From contig CAYMCQ010000011.1 in NCBI GenBank assembly GCA_964389025.1, forward strand, positions 1-64,000: a stretch of 64,000 nt of DNA, written 5' to 3'. The stretch comes from CAYMCQ01 sp964389025 (lineage in GTDB: Bacteria > Verrucomicrobiota > Verrucomicrobiia > Limisphaerales > CAYMCQ01). The notes beneath the pieces were generated by a model. The model was given only the letters and a program-made list of their open reading frames with translations. It did no database searches and was not told the origin of the DNA. The position numbers were made by a program, and so were the translations under genes. Below, one piece after another: positions 58,101-64,000 of the stretch. Position 1 is the first letter of the stretch. Each line of letters opens with the position of its first letter.

Positions 58101-59280
58101 CCACTACGCCTGAGAACAACATTCCAAGCTGACCGACAAACCGCATTGGGTCAGTCAGGAAATTCGTCGGATTCGTTTTTTCATACTGGCCGCGCGTCAG
58201 TGCATGAATGAAGCCGTCGGGTGTGCGTGGGTAACCCCATTGCAACGGCGGGTTGCTCATCCCGGCCAACGGCATGTAGAGGTAGAAGGCTGCGCCGATC
58301 AAAAACACGACACCGCAGACAATCACAGGCAGCCACTCCGTCAGAACTTTTTTGGTTTTTATCGTCAGCCAAATCGCGCCGACGAGGGATGCGAGTCCCA
58401 CCATGTTGAAAATGACGAAGATCATGTTTAACTGCCCCGGCGCACTGTTCCACGAGGTGATTAACCCGTTGGCTTTGAGAAACAGCCCGAGGATGTAGCA
58501 AATAGAATTTCCAATGAGAAAATCGCGGCCAAGTTTCGGCTGTCCCGCGATGATGGCGATTTCAATTCCCATCGCCGCCACGAGCAAACTTTGATGGTTG
58601 GTGAAACAAATTCCAAAGAGAAACCAAGCCCAGTAAATGTAACGCCTCTGGTGCGGCGCATAAATCCAGCGCATCAGGCAAAGTATCACGCCCATCAACG
58701 AAACGAGGCTGAACGGATAAACTTCCACAATCACCGCCTGGCTCCACATGTAGCCGTTGAAACCAATCAGCGTTCCCGCGACAAAACCGGACACGACGCA
58801 AATGGCGTTTTCCAAGCGGCGGTCAATGCTTTTCAAGCTGGCGATGCCTTCGATCATCATGCTGCTGCCTCGCGACACGGCCAGCCCGATCAACCCGCAC
58901 GCCAGCGCGCCGGAAAACGCGCAGCCGACCGAAACGCGAAAAGCCATGTTCGAGAACGGGATGATTTTTGTGAACAGCCAGGTGTAAATCGTCCACACCG
59001 GGTAGCCCGGCGGATGCGGTATTCCGGCATACATCGAAGCGACAGCCAGCTCGCCGGAATCTTCCAGCGTCAGGTCGGGGGAAATCGTGAGTAAATAACC
59101 GATAAAAACTAAAACGAGCGTGAGGGTGAACGTCAGCCAGTCAATTTTCCGAAACAGCGGCGGCAACGCAGGCGGCGGCAGAGGCGCCCCTCGCACGGGC
59201 GTTGGACTGGAAGGAGTTTTTGAGGTCGGCTGATTTTTACCATCCTTGCCGCCGGGCGCTTTAGGTTTTTCCATGCTCAT
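55165..59280 (-). CDS. DUF2723 polytopic membrane protein with C-terminal TPRs
   Basis: 1371 aa. Proline-rich cytoplasmic N-terminus (1-42), then roughly 11-14 TM segments (about 47-610) with the DUF2723 signature ISPDLTLEDSGELAVASMYAGIPHPPGYPVWT, FNGYMWSQAVIVEVYPFSL and WGYPRTPDGFIHALTRGQYE, which resemble GT-C O-mannosyltransferases. A large soluble region follows (about 620-1170), then tetratricopeptide-like repeats (about 1170-1360: NFQAAVNLASVYMRMGKTDQVHRIFEQAL, FPRLERALERLVEVTPGSPEAWFDLAALK). Families of this type are widespread in Bacteroidetes and Verrucomicrobia. Substrate unknown; a protein glycosylation role is inferred. Confidence 0.9.
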   Translation of the reverse strand: MSMEKPKAPGGKDGKNQPTSKTPSSPTPVRGAPLPPPALPPLFRKIDWLTFTLTLVLVFIGYLLTISPDLTLEDSGELAVASMYAGIPHPPGYPVWTIYTWLFTKIIPFSNMAFRVSVGCAFSGALACGLIGLAVSRGSSMMIEGIASLKSIDRRLENAICVVSGFVAGTLIGFNGYMWSQAVIVEVYPFSLVSLMGVILCLMRWIYAPHQRRYIYWAWFLFGICFTNHQSLLVAAMGIEIAIIAGQPKLGRDFLIGNSICYILGLFLKANGLITSWNSAPGQLNMIFVIFNMVGLASLVGAIWLTIKTKKVLTEWLPVIVCGVVFLIGAAFYLYMPLAGMSNPPLQWGYPRTPDGFIHALTRGQYEKTNPTNFLTDPMRFVGQLGMLFSGVVDEFNWVYALIALVPFVFFIKMQRRERAWLIGVAAIYFCLGILLIALFNPPPDRQARELIRVFFTASHVMIALCVGYGLTLIAAFMATQYERFRQIGIFGGSIAAAFSIWSLARTVEDTFQEDSFFRAVGRCFAKDQYSLPVIAGLLLIAATLIFVLAIVLSKTKPRLGIVLAVFLVGPTHSFMSHWADNEQLHHYFGYWFGHDMFTPPFVAPDGKLSYDPKLREQMLKDPEKAKFIYPEMDRDTVLFGGTDPGRFCPTYMIFCESFTPADCKKNTDPNFDRRDVYIITQNALADGTYLQYIRAHYNRSTEIDTPFFQPWFRSGKEKKLNYRTNLVARIVGTLLDKPSQSLGDHIEKMRRVGSSFFEEKDFLDLPSLAGKLRKSDSQDAVSKFIHDNLSRETQELLGKSADSRLASALAKDLNRIIEREVPPRRAKQEDKVQELSFYNAERFKGVQLTEKLQRFIAQEPQSHTRVRLNRLLLEHVYPKELATSPGGVYPDLEIFTPTPEESQQCFNEYLQDAQKRLAHDMQFPNEPKQIRPGEDVKILNVGGEQRVQVTGQVAVMAINGLLTKVIFDKNPGHEFYVEESFPLDWMYPHLTPYGIIMKINREPLPELTEDIVKRDHEFWSRYAERLIGTNVVNYDTPVSNIAAFIEKVYLEHNFSGFQGDRKFVRDDQAQKAFSKLRSSIGGVYAWRVGEVTQQIIAAQQKPPGQRSQEEINRLNHLMVVRERMIKETDFTFRQAFAFCPYSPEAVFRYSQFLLQMNPPRLDDAWIVATTCQKLDPHNGSVIGLVENLRTYRKQAGLPAQPASQHDTIEQQLKQVEQEYRSQPTNFQAAVNLASVYMRMGKTDQVHRIFEQALANPKINEQAVIFIATAYRDMGDFPRLERALERLVEVTPGSPEAWFDLAALKASVSEINKQDKTADALKALRRSMELNDQRRANSAPASSNLVFLIKSDPRFNLLRTNAEFQKLTGGK

Positions 59281-59300
59281 TCAGTTGTCGCTAAAATGTT

Positions 59301-59675
59301 TCAATGAATTAAAGGGGCAATACTAGGAGTGTAACGGCTGGCATTTGTCCATTCAAAAGTGTTCCGCAGCATGTTTTGGTCGTTCTGGCTGCTTTCCGGC
59401 CAGAAAGCCACGAGACTTTGATTGCTTAACACGGTAGCAACCAACGGGACTTGCTCACTCAGACGCGCCACCCGCGCAAGATCGTCCGCGCGCTGGCCCA
59501 GCGTCGCGAGCAAGATCATCAGGCACGCGGCAACCGGCAGCGACCAGTTCCAAAACAACGCGAGCGAATGGCGGTCGGCGGATTTATTGCCGAACAGCGC
59601 AGCTTTAAATTTCGCCAAAGGACGGCGCGGTTGCCAGGCACGCAACTGGATTTCCAAATGTTCCAACTGGTTCAT
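59301..59675 (-). CDS. Small single-TM protein, likely sigma-factor partner
   Basis: 124 aa. Cytoplasmic basic N-terminus with LEHLEIQLRAWQPRRPLAKFKAAL, one TM helix about 45-64 (SLPVAACLMILLATLG), and an extracytoplasmic tail ending TPSIAPLIH. It overlaps the sigma factor gene by 71 bp in another frame, strongly suggesting co-expression, and its topology suits an anti-sigma factor, though it has no HxxxCxxC zinc motif. Function by context only. Confidence 0.7.
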   Translation of the reverse strand: MNQLEHLEIQLRAWQPRRPLAKFKAALFGNKSADRHSLALFWNWSLPVAACLMILLATLGQRADDLARVARLSEQVPLVATVLSNQSLVAFWPESSQNDQNMLRNTFEWTNASRYTPSIAPLIH

Positions 59676-60192
59676 ACGATTTTCCTTTCCCGCCTTCGCC
59701 TTCTGCTTCGGGGCGGTCGCGTTGAAGCATGGCGGAGACGAACAGATGCTCTCTCAATTTTTGCAGGCCGTAACGGTAACGGCCTGCGGCTGTGTTCGGT
59801 GAAATCTCAAGCAACCCGCCGATCTCGTCGAAGGTGTGCTGATGCCAGATTTTGAACACGATGACTTCGCGCTGTTCAAGCGGAAGCTGCGCGAGGCCGG
59901 CCATCGCCGCGCGCTCGGCGGCGGTTTCGCCGGGCGAACGCTCGAACCAGCGGACGGACTCCAGTTCGCGCGTCACGCGCCGCCACAGGCTGCGGCGGTA
60001 ATTCAAGGCGCGGTTCCGAAAACTGCGCAGGCAATAATTCTCCGGTTCCTCCGGCGGAGATTCTCGTTGCAGCAGCGCCTGAAACGTTTCCTGAAGAACG
60101 TCTTCCGCCTCGCCATGGCTCAGGCCGAGCGCGCGCCCGTAAAGAATCAACTGCGCCGCCTTGTTTTCATACAGGCGTTCGCACCAATCCAT
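59605..60192 (-). CDS. ECF-type sigma factor
   Basis: 195 aa. Region 2: MDWCERLYENKAAQLILYGRALGLSHGEAEDVLQETFQALLQR; region 4: ALAQLPLEQREVIVFKIWHQHTFDEIGGLLEISPNTAAGRYRYGLQKLREHL. The ATG at 60192 has a good SD (GGAG). A GTG at 60249 would add 19 residues. The C-terminus (about 40 residues after the HTH) is dispensable-looking and overlaps the partner gene. Likely senses an envelope signal through that partner. Confidence 0.92.
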   Translation of the reverse strand: MDWCERLYENKAAQLILYGRALGLSHGEAEDVLQETFQALLQRESPPEEPENYCLRSFRNRALNYRRSLWRRVTRELESVRWFERSPGETAAERAAMAGLAQLPLEQREVIVFKIWHQHTFDEIGGLLEISPNTAAGRYRYGLQKLREHLFVSAMLQRDRPEAEGEGGKGKSYEPVGTFGNPVACLATAPSFGEI

Positions 60193-60312
60193 CCTCTCTC
60201 CCGCACGCGGGACAACAGAGGACGGTTCAAGATGACTTTCCCGAATCACAGTTCACCGGATAGACACCGTGAACGGGAAATTTGTATAAAATACTTTCAG
60301 CTTTTTTAGCGC

Positions 60313-60345
60313 AAAAAAAGAAACCCGGACATGCGTCCGGGTTTC
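60313..60345 (-). terminator. Rho-independent terminator downstream of the pseudopilin gene
   Basis: Perfect 11-bp stem GAAACCCGGAC/GTCCGGGTTTC (60320-60330 with 60335-60345), ATGC loop, followed on the minus strand by a run of seven Ts. About 49 bases after the pseudopilin stop. Confidence 0.92.
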
Positions 60346-60393
60346 TGATGAAACCGCAGGCCGCAAGTTGGCGCTTGAAGCGGAAGCTTGGAA

Positions 60394-61269
60394 CTAGGGA
60401 TGGGTGGTGACACTGACAAGTTTTTGCCAGTCGTTGAGTCCGCCTTTGGGCCGCGGGTCCGTTACGCGCCAGCTTTTGCTCGCAGCATCCCGAAACGCAT
60501 AAATTTCAGCATGGCCATCGTTGAAATTAATGCCGTAGGCGAAACCGTGATTGCGCGAGGGCAAATCAAGAAAGCGCGCATTTCCGCCCACATCCACAAG
60601 AAACATCCCGTCGTTAATGCTTTCCTGATCCTCGTCAAGCACGAGCCATGTCGCAGACGGCTTGAGCATTTGACTCTCTCTGGTATAAACCGGATGCAGC
60701 GGGTCTTGGCGGCCTGTTGGATTGGTGACGACCCATGTGGTTGACGCCCCAAAGCTCGTTCCATTCATGAATGAATTCATGGAGACGCTTCTTAGAATGG
60801 GTTTTCCCCTGAATTGCGCAGCTACACCGGGAGCGTCAGCCGCGCGTTTGTCGGCTGGACAATGGTAGAGGCCCAGCGTTTTGGAATATGGCCAAAGAAG
60901 TCCGATTTGAATCCCCGTTGGATCGGCTCCGCCATAAACGTAGGGACCCGGCAAACCGCCGGTTTCAGCATTGCCTCCGCACCAAGTGTTTGTGAAGCCG
61001 CCAAAGGTGGGATAAGCCGAAACCAACTTTCCATCGTTGTCGTCAGAATACAGCCTGCACGTTACCGCGAGCTGCTTCAGGTTATTGACACAGGCGATTC
61101 GTTGCGCCTTCAACCTTGCCTTGGCCAGCGCCGGCAGGAGCAATCCGGCAAGAATGGCAATGATGGCGATGACAACCAGAAGCTCGATCAGTGTAAACCC
61201 CCGGCGGGCGGTATTTAGTTGAACTGCGGAAGCGCGGAAGTTTTTTAAATGGAAGAATCTTTTTGACAT
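60394..61269 (-). CDS. Type II secretion-like pseudopilin with H-X9-DG motif
   Basis: 291 aa. Class III signal RRGFTLIELLVVIAIIAILAGLLLPALAKAR with glycine/phenylalanine cleavage, as in pseudopilins. The C-terminal part has NHGFAYGINFNDGHAEIYAF, the H-X9-DG signature of Verrucomicrobia/Planctomycetes pseudopilins, and cysteine pairs (NTWCGGN, LYHCPAD). Such genes are present in dozens of copies in these genomes. Placed alone between hemH and the sigma gene, and ending in the terminator at 60313-60345. Confidence 0.93.
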   Translation of the reverse strand: MSKRFFHLKNFRASAVQLNTARRGFTLIELLVVIAIIAILAGLLLPALAKARLKAQRIACVNNLKQLAVTCRLYSDDNDGKLVSAYPTFGGFTNTWCGGNAETGGLPGPYVYGGADPTGIQIGLLWPYSKTLGLYHCPADKRAADAPGVAAQFRGKPILRSVSMNSFMNGTSFGASTTWVVTNPTGRQDPLHPVYTRESQMLKPSATWLVLDEDQESINDGMFLVDVGGNARFLDLPSRNHGFAYGINFNDGHAEIYAFRDAASKSWRVTDPRPKGGLNDWQKLVSVTTHP

Positions 61270-61374
61270 GGCTTTTTCGCACGTAGCCGTCTGTCAAAAA
61301 TCTCCCTGACGCGCGCATGAATGTAAAGTTCAATCCGGTTTTGAATTCGGAAAGCAAACTGCGGAACAAATGTT

Positions 61375-62436
61375 CTAAGCACAACATCGGCCTGAAGGTG
61401 CAGGCTGATGTTGATGGTTGTATTGACCTCGTTCGAGCGTGCGGCGAACCAGGGTTTCCAACGATGCAATCCAGCGCGGATGCTCGTTCATGCATGGAAT
61501 CAACGCGAACTCTTTTCCGCCGGCCTGCTCGAAAAGCTCACGCCCCCGCATCCCGATTTCCTCAAGTGTCTCCAGGCAATCAGAAACAAAGGCCGGACAG
61601 ATGACCAGAAGTTTTTTCACGCCATCGGCGGCAAGCCGCGGGATCTCAACATCGGTGTAGGGCTTCAGCCACGGCTCGCGGCCCAGGCGCGACTGGAATG
61701 AAACGGAAAATCTTGTGACACCCGCCCGCTTCACGAACGCGCGCACCGTCGCGAAACATTGCGCGCGGTAGCACGTCCGGTGCGCCGGACTGGAAACTTC
61801 GCAGCAGTTCTTCGCTGTCATGCAATGGCTACCCGTCGGGTCGGCCTTCCGTAAATGCCGCTCTGGAAGCCCGTGAAAGCTGAACAGGAGATGGTCATAA
61901 CCGCCTTGCAAATGTTTTTCCGCGCTCCCCACCAGCGCCTCGATGTAGTCCGGGTCGTCGTAAAATGGCGGAACAGTTCGCAGGGAAATGTGCGGCGCAA
62001 TTTTTCGGAGAACTTCCTGGACGCGGACGACGGCCGTTTCAAAACTCGACATCGCGTAATGCGGGAACAGTGGCACGAGGACAATTTCCTTCACGCCTTG
62101 CGCGTGGAGTTTTTCGATTGCGCTTGGGATGGACGGGTTTTGGTAACGCATCGCAAGCTCAACCGGGCAACTGAGACGCTGGCGCAACTTTTCCGTGACG
62201 TGTTTGCTGATCACAACCAGCGGCGAACCTTCCGGCGTCCAGATTTTTTCGTAGGCCTCGCCGCTTTGTTTTGGGCGCGATGGAAGGATTGTAAAATTGA
62301 CAACGCAAAACCGGATTGGCCACGGCGCGTCCAGCACACGGCCGTCCATCAGGAATTCACGAAGATATTTTCGCACGTCGGCCTCGCCCGGAGAATCCGG
62401 CGAGCCGAGGTTGACCAATAAAACGCCTTTGCTCAT
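61375..62436 (-). CDS. hemH: Ferrochelatase
   Basis: 353 aa. Inserts Fe2+ into protoporphyrin IX, the final step of heme synthesis. Start MSKGVLLVNLGSPDSP is canonical. Visible: VPLFPHYAMSSFET, YDHLLFSFHGLPERHL (catalytic His of the SFHG motif), FSVSFQSRLGREPWLKPYTD, LLVICPAFVSDCLETLEEIGMRG. Four Cys cluster region HCMTAKNCCEVSS and CYRAQC. It lies 73 bp downstream of hemG (which overlaps a palindrome). Confidence 0.96.
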   Translation of the reverse strand: MSKGVLLVNLGSPDSPGEADVRKYLREFLMDGRVLDAPWPIRFCVVNFTILPSRPKQSGEAYEKIWTPEGSPLVVISKHVTEKLRQRLSCPVELAMRYQNPSIPSAIEKLHAQGVKEIVLVPLFPHYAMSSFETAVVRVQEVLRKIAPHISLRTVPPFYDDPDYIEALVGSAEKHLQGGYDHLLFSFHGLPERHLRKADPTGSHCMTAKNCCEVSSPAHRTCYRAQCFATVRAFVKRAGVTRFSVSFQSRLGREPWLKPYTDVEIPRLAADGVKKLLVICPAFVSDCLETLEEIGMRGRELFEQAGGKEFALIPCMNEHPRWIASLETLVRRTLERGQYNHQHQPAPSGRCCA

Positions 62437-62448
62437 GTGGAAAGAAAT

Positions 62449-62533
62449 CTAACCACGGATAAACACAGATGCACACGGATAAAATTAAGCCGTTTCAAAA
62501 AATCCGTGTTCATCCGTGTCCATCCGTGGTTAA
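62449..62533. repeat. AACCACGGAT palindromic repeat at the hemG 3' end
   Basis: Large inverted repeat with arms AACCACGGAT (62451-62460) and ATCCGTGGTT (62522-62531), with several ACGGAT/ATCCGT units inside. hemG terminates inside it, so its last eight codons (LTTDGHG and stop) are repeat-derived. Confidence 0.88.
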
Positions 62534-63949
62534 AAATTTTTCGACTCGATCCGCAATGTTGCAGCCCGAAACAATCGAATCGCTCAACGAAACGCCGTCG
62601 CGATAATGGCCGGCGAGAAAAAATCCGGGCGCTTTGGTTTCAATCTCGCTCATCAAATCGCGGTAACGGCCGTAGCCAACGTTGTATTGCGGAATCGCCT
62701 TTGGATAAAACACGCAATGCTGGAACGTCGGCTTGTCGCGAACGCCAAGCAGCACCCGCAAATCTTCGCAGACGATTTCGTAAAGTTTTTCCGGCGGTAG
62801 CGACGCCAGTTCTGGATACCGCTCCCCGCCGATGTAACTTGTGAGCGCGTGATGCCCTGCTGGCGCGCGATTCGGAAACAGCGACGAGGAAAAAATTGTT
62901 CCGAGAATTTTGAAGCCTTCGACTTTTGGAATCAACATGCCGAAGCCTTCGCACGGATGCGCCACGTCTTCACGACGAAAACCGAGCACGACACTTGCGA
63001 TGGGTGGGTGGCGGATTTCGGAAAATGCAGAGAAGTCCAACGCGCCTTTGTCGGTAGGGCGGTGCTGCTGCGCCGCCCCAAATTCAGGGCCGCGCGGCAG
63101 CGCAGCCCTACCGGAAACGATTTGAAGCTCCGCCAGTTTGGGTGCCGTTCCGCAAAAAATCACCGCGCTGTGCTCAAATTCACCGCTTGAAGTTGTCACG
63201 CGCCAGCCATCCGGCGTTTGCGTCAGCTTTGTGACCGCCGTGTTCAGCTTTATCGCGTCACCCAGCCGCTCGCGCAACGTATCAGGCAAAACCTGCAAGC
63301 CCTCATCGAAGGAAAACTTCGGTGCGCGATCTTTGGCGACTTCGCCGCGCTTTTTGCGCTCGCGTCCTCCGAGGATTTGGCCTTTGATGAGTGAACCGTA
63401 TTTGTCTTCGAGCGCTTTAAGTTTCGGAAATGCCTGCTCAACCGAAAGTTTGTAAGGATCGCCTGCGTAAATTCCGGCGACGAGCGCGTCAATCGCGTGG
63501 TCGAGAAATTCCTGGCTCAGCCGCCGCACGACAAATTCTGCGATGCTTTCCTCTTTACCATCGCGCCGCGGCGGGACGAATGGCTCGCGCATCACGGCAA
63601 ACTTGGCTTTGGCCGTGAAAAGTTTTGTTGTGAAAAATCCGAGTGGCGAACCGGGCATTTCAATCGGCCGTTTGTAGCGCACGACGTAGCGCGCTTCTGA
63701 TTTCGGGGCAGGATCAAGCCGCCGCGATTCCAGTCCCGCGTCGCGAACGAGCTGGGAAATTTTCGGCGACGTTTCGAGAATGGTGTTCGGCCCGAACTCC
63801 GCGAGATAACCGTCCTTGCGCAACGATTGAATCACGCCGCCGACACGCCCGCTCGCCTCATAGACCGTGACGGGAATTCCTTTGCGCTTCAGGTAAAACG
63901 CCGCCGTCAGACCTGTGATGCCAGCGCCGATGATCGCGATGGGTTTCAT
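62510..63949 (-). CDS. hemG: Protoporphyrinogen oxidase (HemG/HemY type)
   Basis: 479 aa FAD-dependent oxygenic enzyme converting protoporphyrinogen IX to protoporphyrin IX. N-terminal dinucleotide fold MKPIAIIGAGITGLTAAFYLKRKG, YEASGRVGGVIQSLRKDGYLAEFGPNTIL, and C-terminal GFFLAGHYRDGVSLSDSIVSGCNIADRVEKFL. Between AELQIVS and SAFSEIRHPPIASVVLGF a stretch GRAALPRGPEFGAAQQHRPT is encoded by a hairpin repeat (63051-63114) not in the family. Functional with hemH downstream. Confidence 0.93.
   Translation of the reverse strand: MKPIAIIGAGITGLTAAFYLKRKGIPVTVYEASGRVGGVIQSLRKDGYLAEFGPNTILETSPKISQLVRDAGLESRRLDPAPKSEARYVVRYKRPIEMPGSPLGFFTTKLFTAKAKFAVMREPFVPPRRDGKEESIAEFVVRRLSQEFLDHAIDALVAGIYAGDPYKLSVEQAFPKLKALEDKYGSLIKGQILGGRERKKRGEVAKDRAPKFSFDEGLQVLPDTLRERLGDAIKLNTAVTKLTQTPDGWRVTTSSGEFEHSAVIFCGTAPKLAELQIVSGRAALPRGPEFGAAQQHRPTDKGALDFSAFSEIRHPPIASVVLGFRREDVAHPCEGFGMLIPKVEGFKILGTIFSSSLFPNRAPAGHHALTSYIGGERYPELASLPPEKLYEIVCEDLRVLLGVRDKPTFQHCVFYPKAIPQYNVGYGRYRDLMSEIETKAPGFFLAGHYRDGVSLSDSIVSGCNIADRVEKFLTTDGHG
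63051..63114. repeat. GGTAGGGC palindromic repeat inside hemG
   Basis: Arms about 63051-63079 and 63086-63114, built on CGGTAGGGC and GCCCTACCGG with GC-rich inner pairing of several mismatches. In frame in hemG. Related to the short palindrome at 26131-26156. Confidence 0.8.
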
Positions 63950-63960
63950 TTCGTTGAAAT

Positions 63961-64000
63961 TCGGAGGGGCGAGTTACACGAGCCCCTAACTTCAAATTGT
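63961..64000. repeat. Partial TCGGAGGGGCGAG repeat at the window edge
   Basis: The left arm of the element seen in tlyA (41316-41385), upstream of hemG, running off the window. Confidence 0.8.

Overview
The window looks like a chromosomal piece of a Verrucomicrobiota bacterium, probably of the Pedosphaera / Limisphaerales type. This is inferred from family content: a PSCyt2/PSD1 (DUF1549/DUF1553) gene next to a DUF1501 gene, a pseudopilin with the H-X9-DG signature, delta-60 and LamG-like giant secreted proteins, a DUF2723 membrane protein, many Tat or Sec leaders, and abundant palindromic and short tandem repeats. No rRNA, integrase or intact transposase was found. One tRNA (Pro, TGG) is present.

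Layout. 1-2019: nitrogen assimilation operon on the minus strand (PII, Amt, start of glnA). 2293-6945: ion transporter, tRNA-Pro, ispH, two unknown small genes, proA. 7385-11536: NfeD-like/flotillin membrane operon, hicBA, carbonic anhydrase-like gene. 11774-16640: membrane-anchored protein, YceI lipoprotein, dgt, a 25-26-residue repeat protein, a conserved unknown. 16650-21221: repeat-rich zone with a 23S-IVP-type four-helix gene, a CE15 esterase and a cupin gene. 21218-31511: PSCyt2/PSD1-DUF1501 pair, GT39-like membrane glycosyltransferase, secreted proteins, a PQQ-type propeller coupled to a HydE-like radical SAM enzyme, trxB. 31717-39322: delta-60 protein, two-component system, unknown secreted protein, sugar isomerase-like and mutarotase genes. 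39344-41013: truncated XRE/secreted-protein module abutting a broken nadK. 40997-48425: tlyA, two pilT-type ATPases with a receiver-like protein, midA-like, rsmE, dnaJ, grpE. 48521-55164: a complete copy of the XRE/giant-protein module with a small partner gene and an orphan fragment. 55165-63949: DUF2723-TPR giant, sigma factor and membrane partner, pseudopilin, hemH, hemG.

The most unusual signals are structural. (1) In three places a host gene end is duplicated on both sides of an inserted co-oriented cassette, so that one full host gene survives and a short diverged gene-end remnant is left behind: proA with two small genes, a carbonic anhydrase with hicBA, and a cupin with a CE15 esterase. 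(2) Arrays of degenerate 7-bp repeats occur at nine sites, several inside reading frames, and flank the four-helix gene on both sides. (3) Hairpin repeats are embedded in frame inside tlyA, hemG and the CE15 gene. (4) A divergent XRE regulator plus secreted-protein module occurs twice. One copy is truncated where it meets a broken NAD kinase gene. The other has a low-GC 3' tip, a small partner gene and an orphan fragment of a related gene behind it, reminiscent of systems that swap C-terminal tips.
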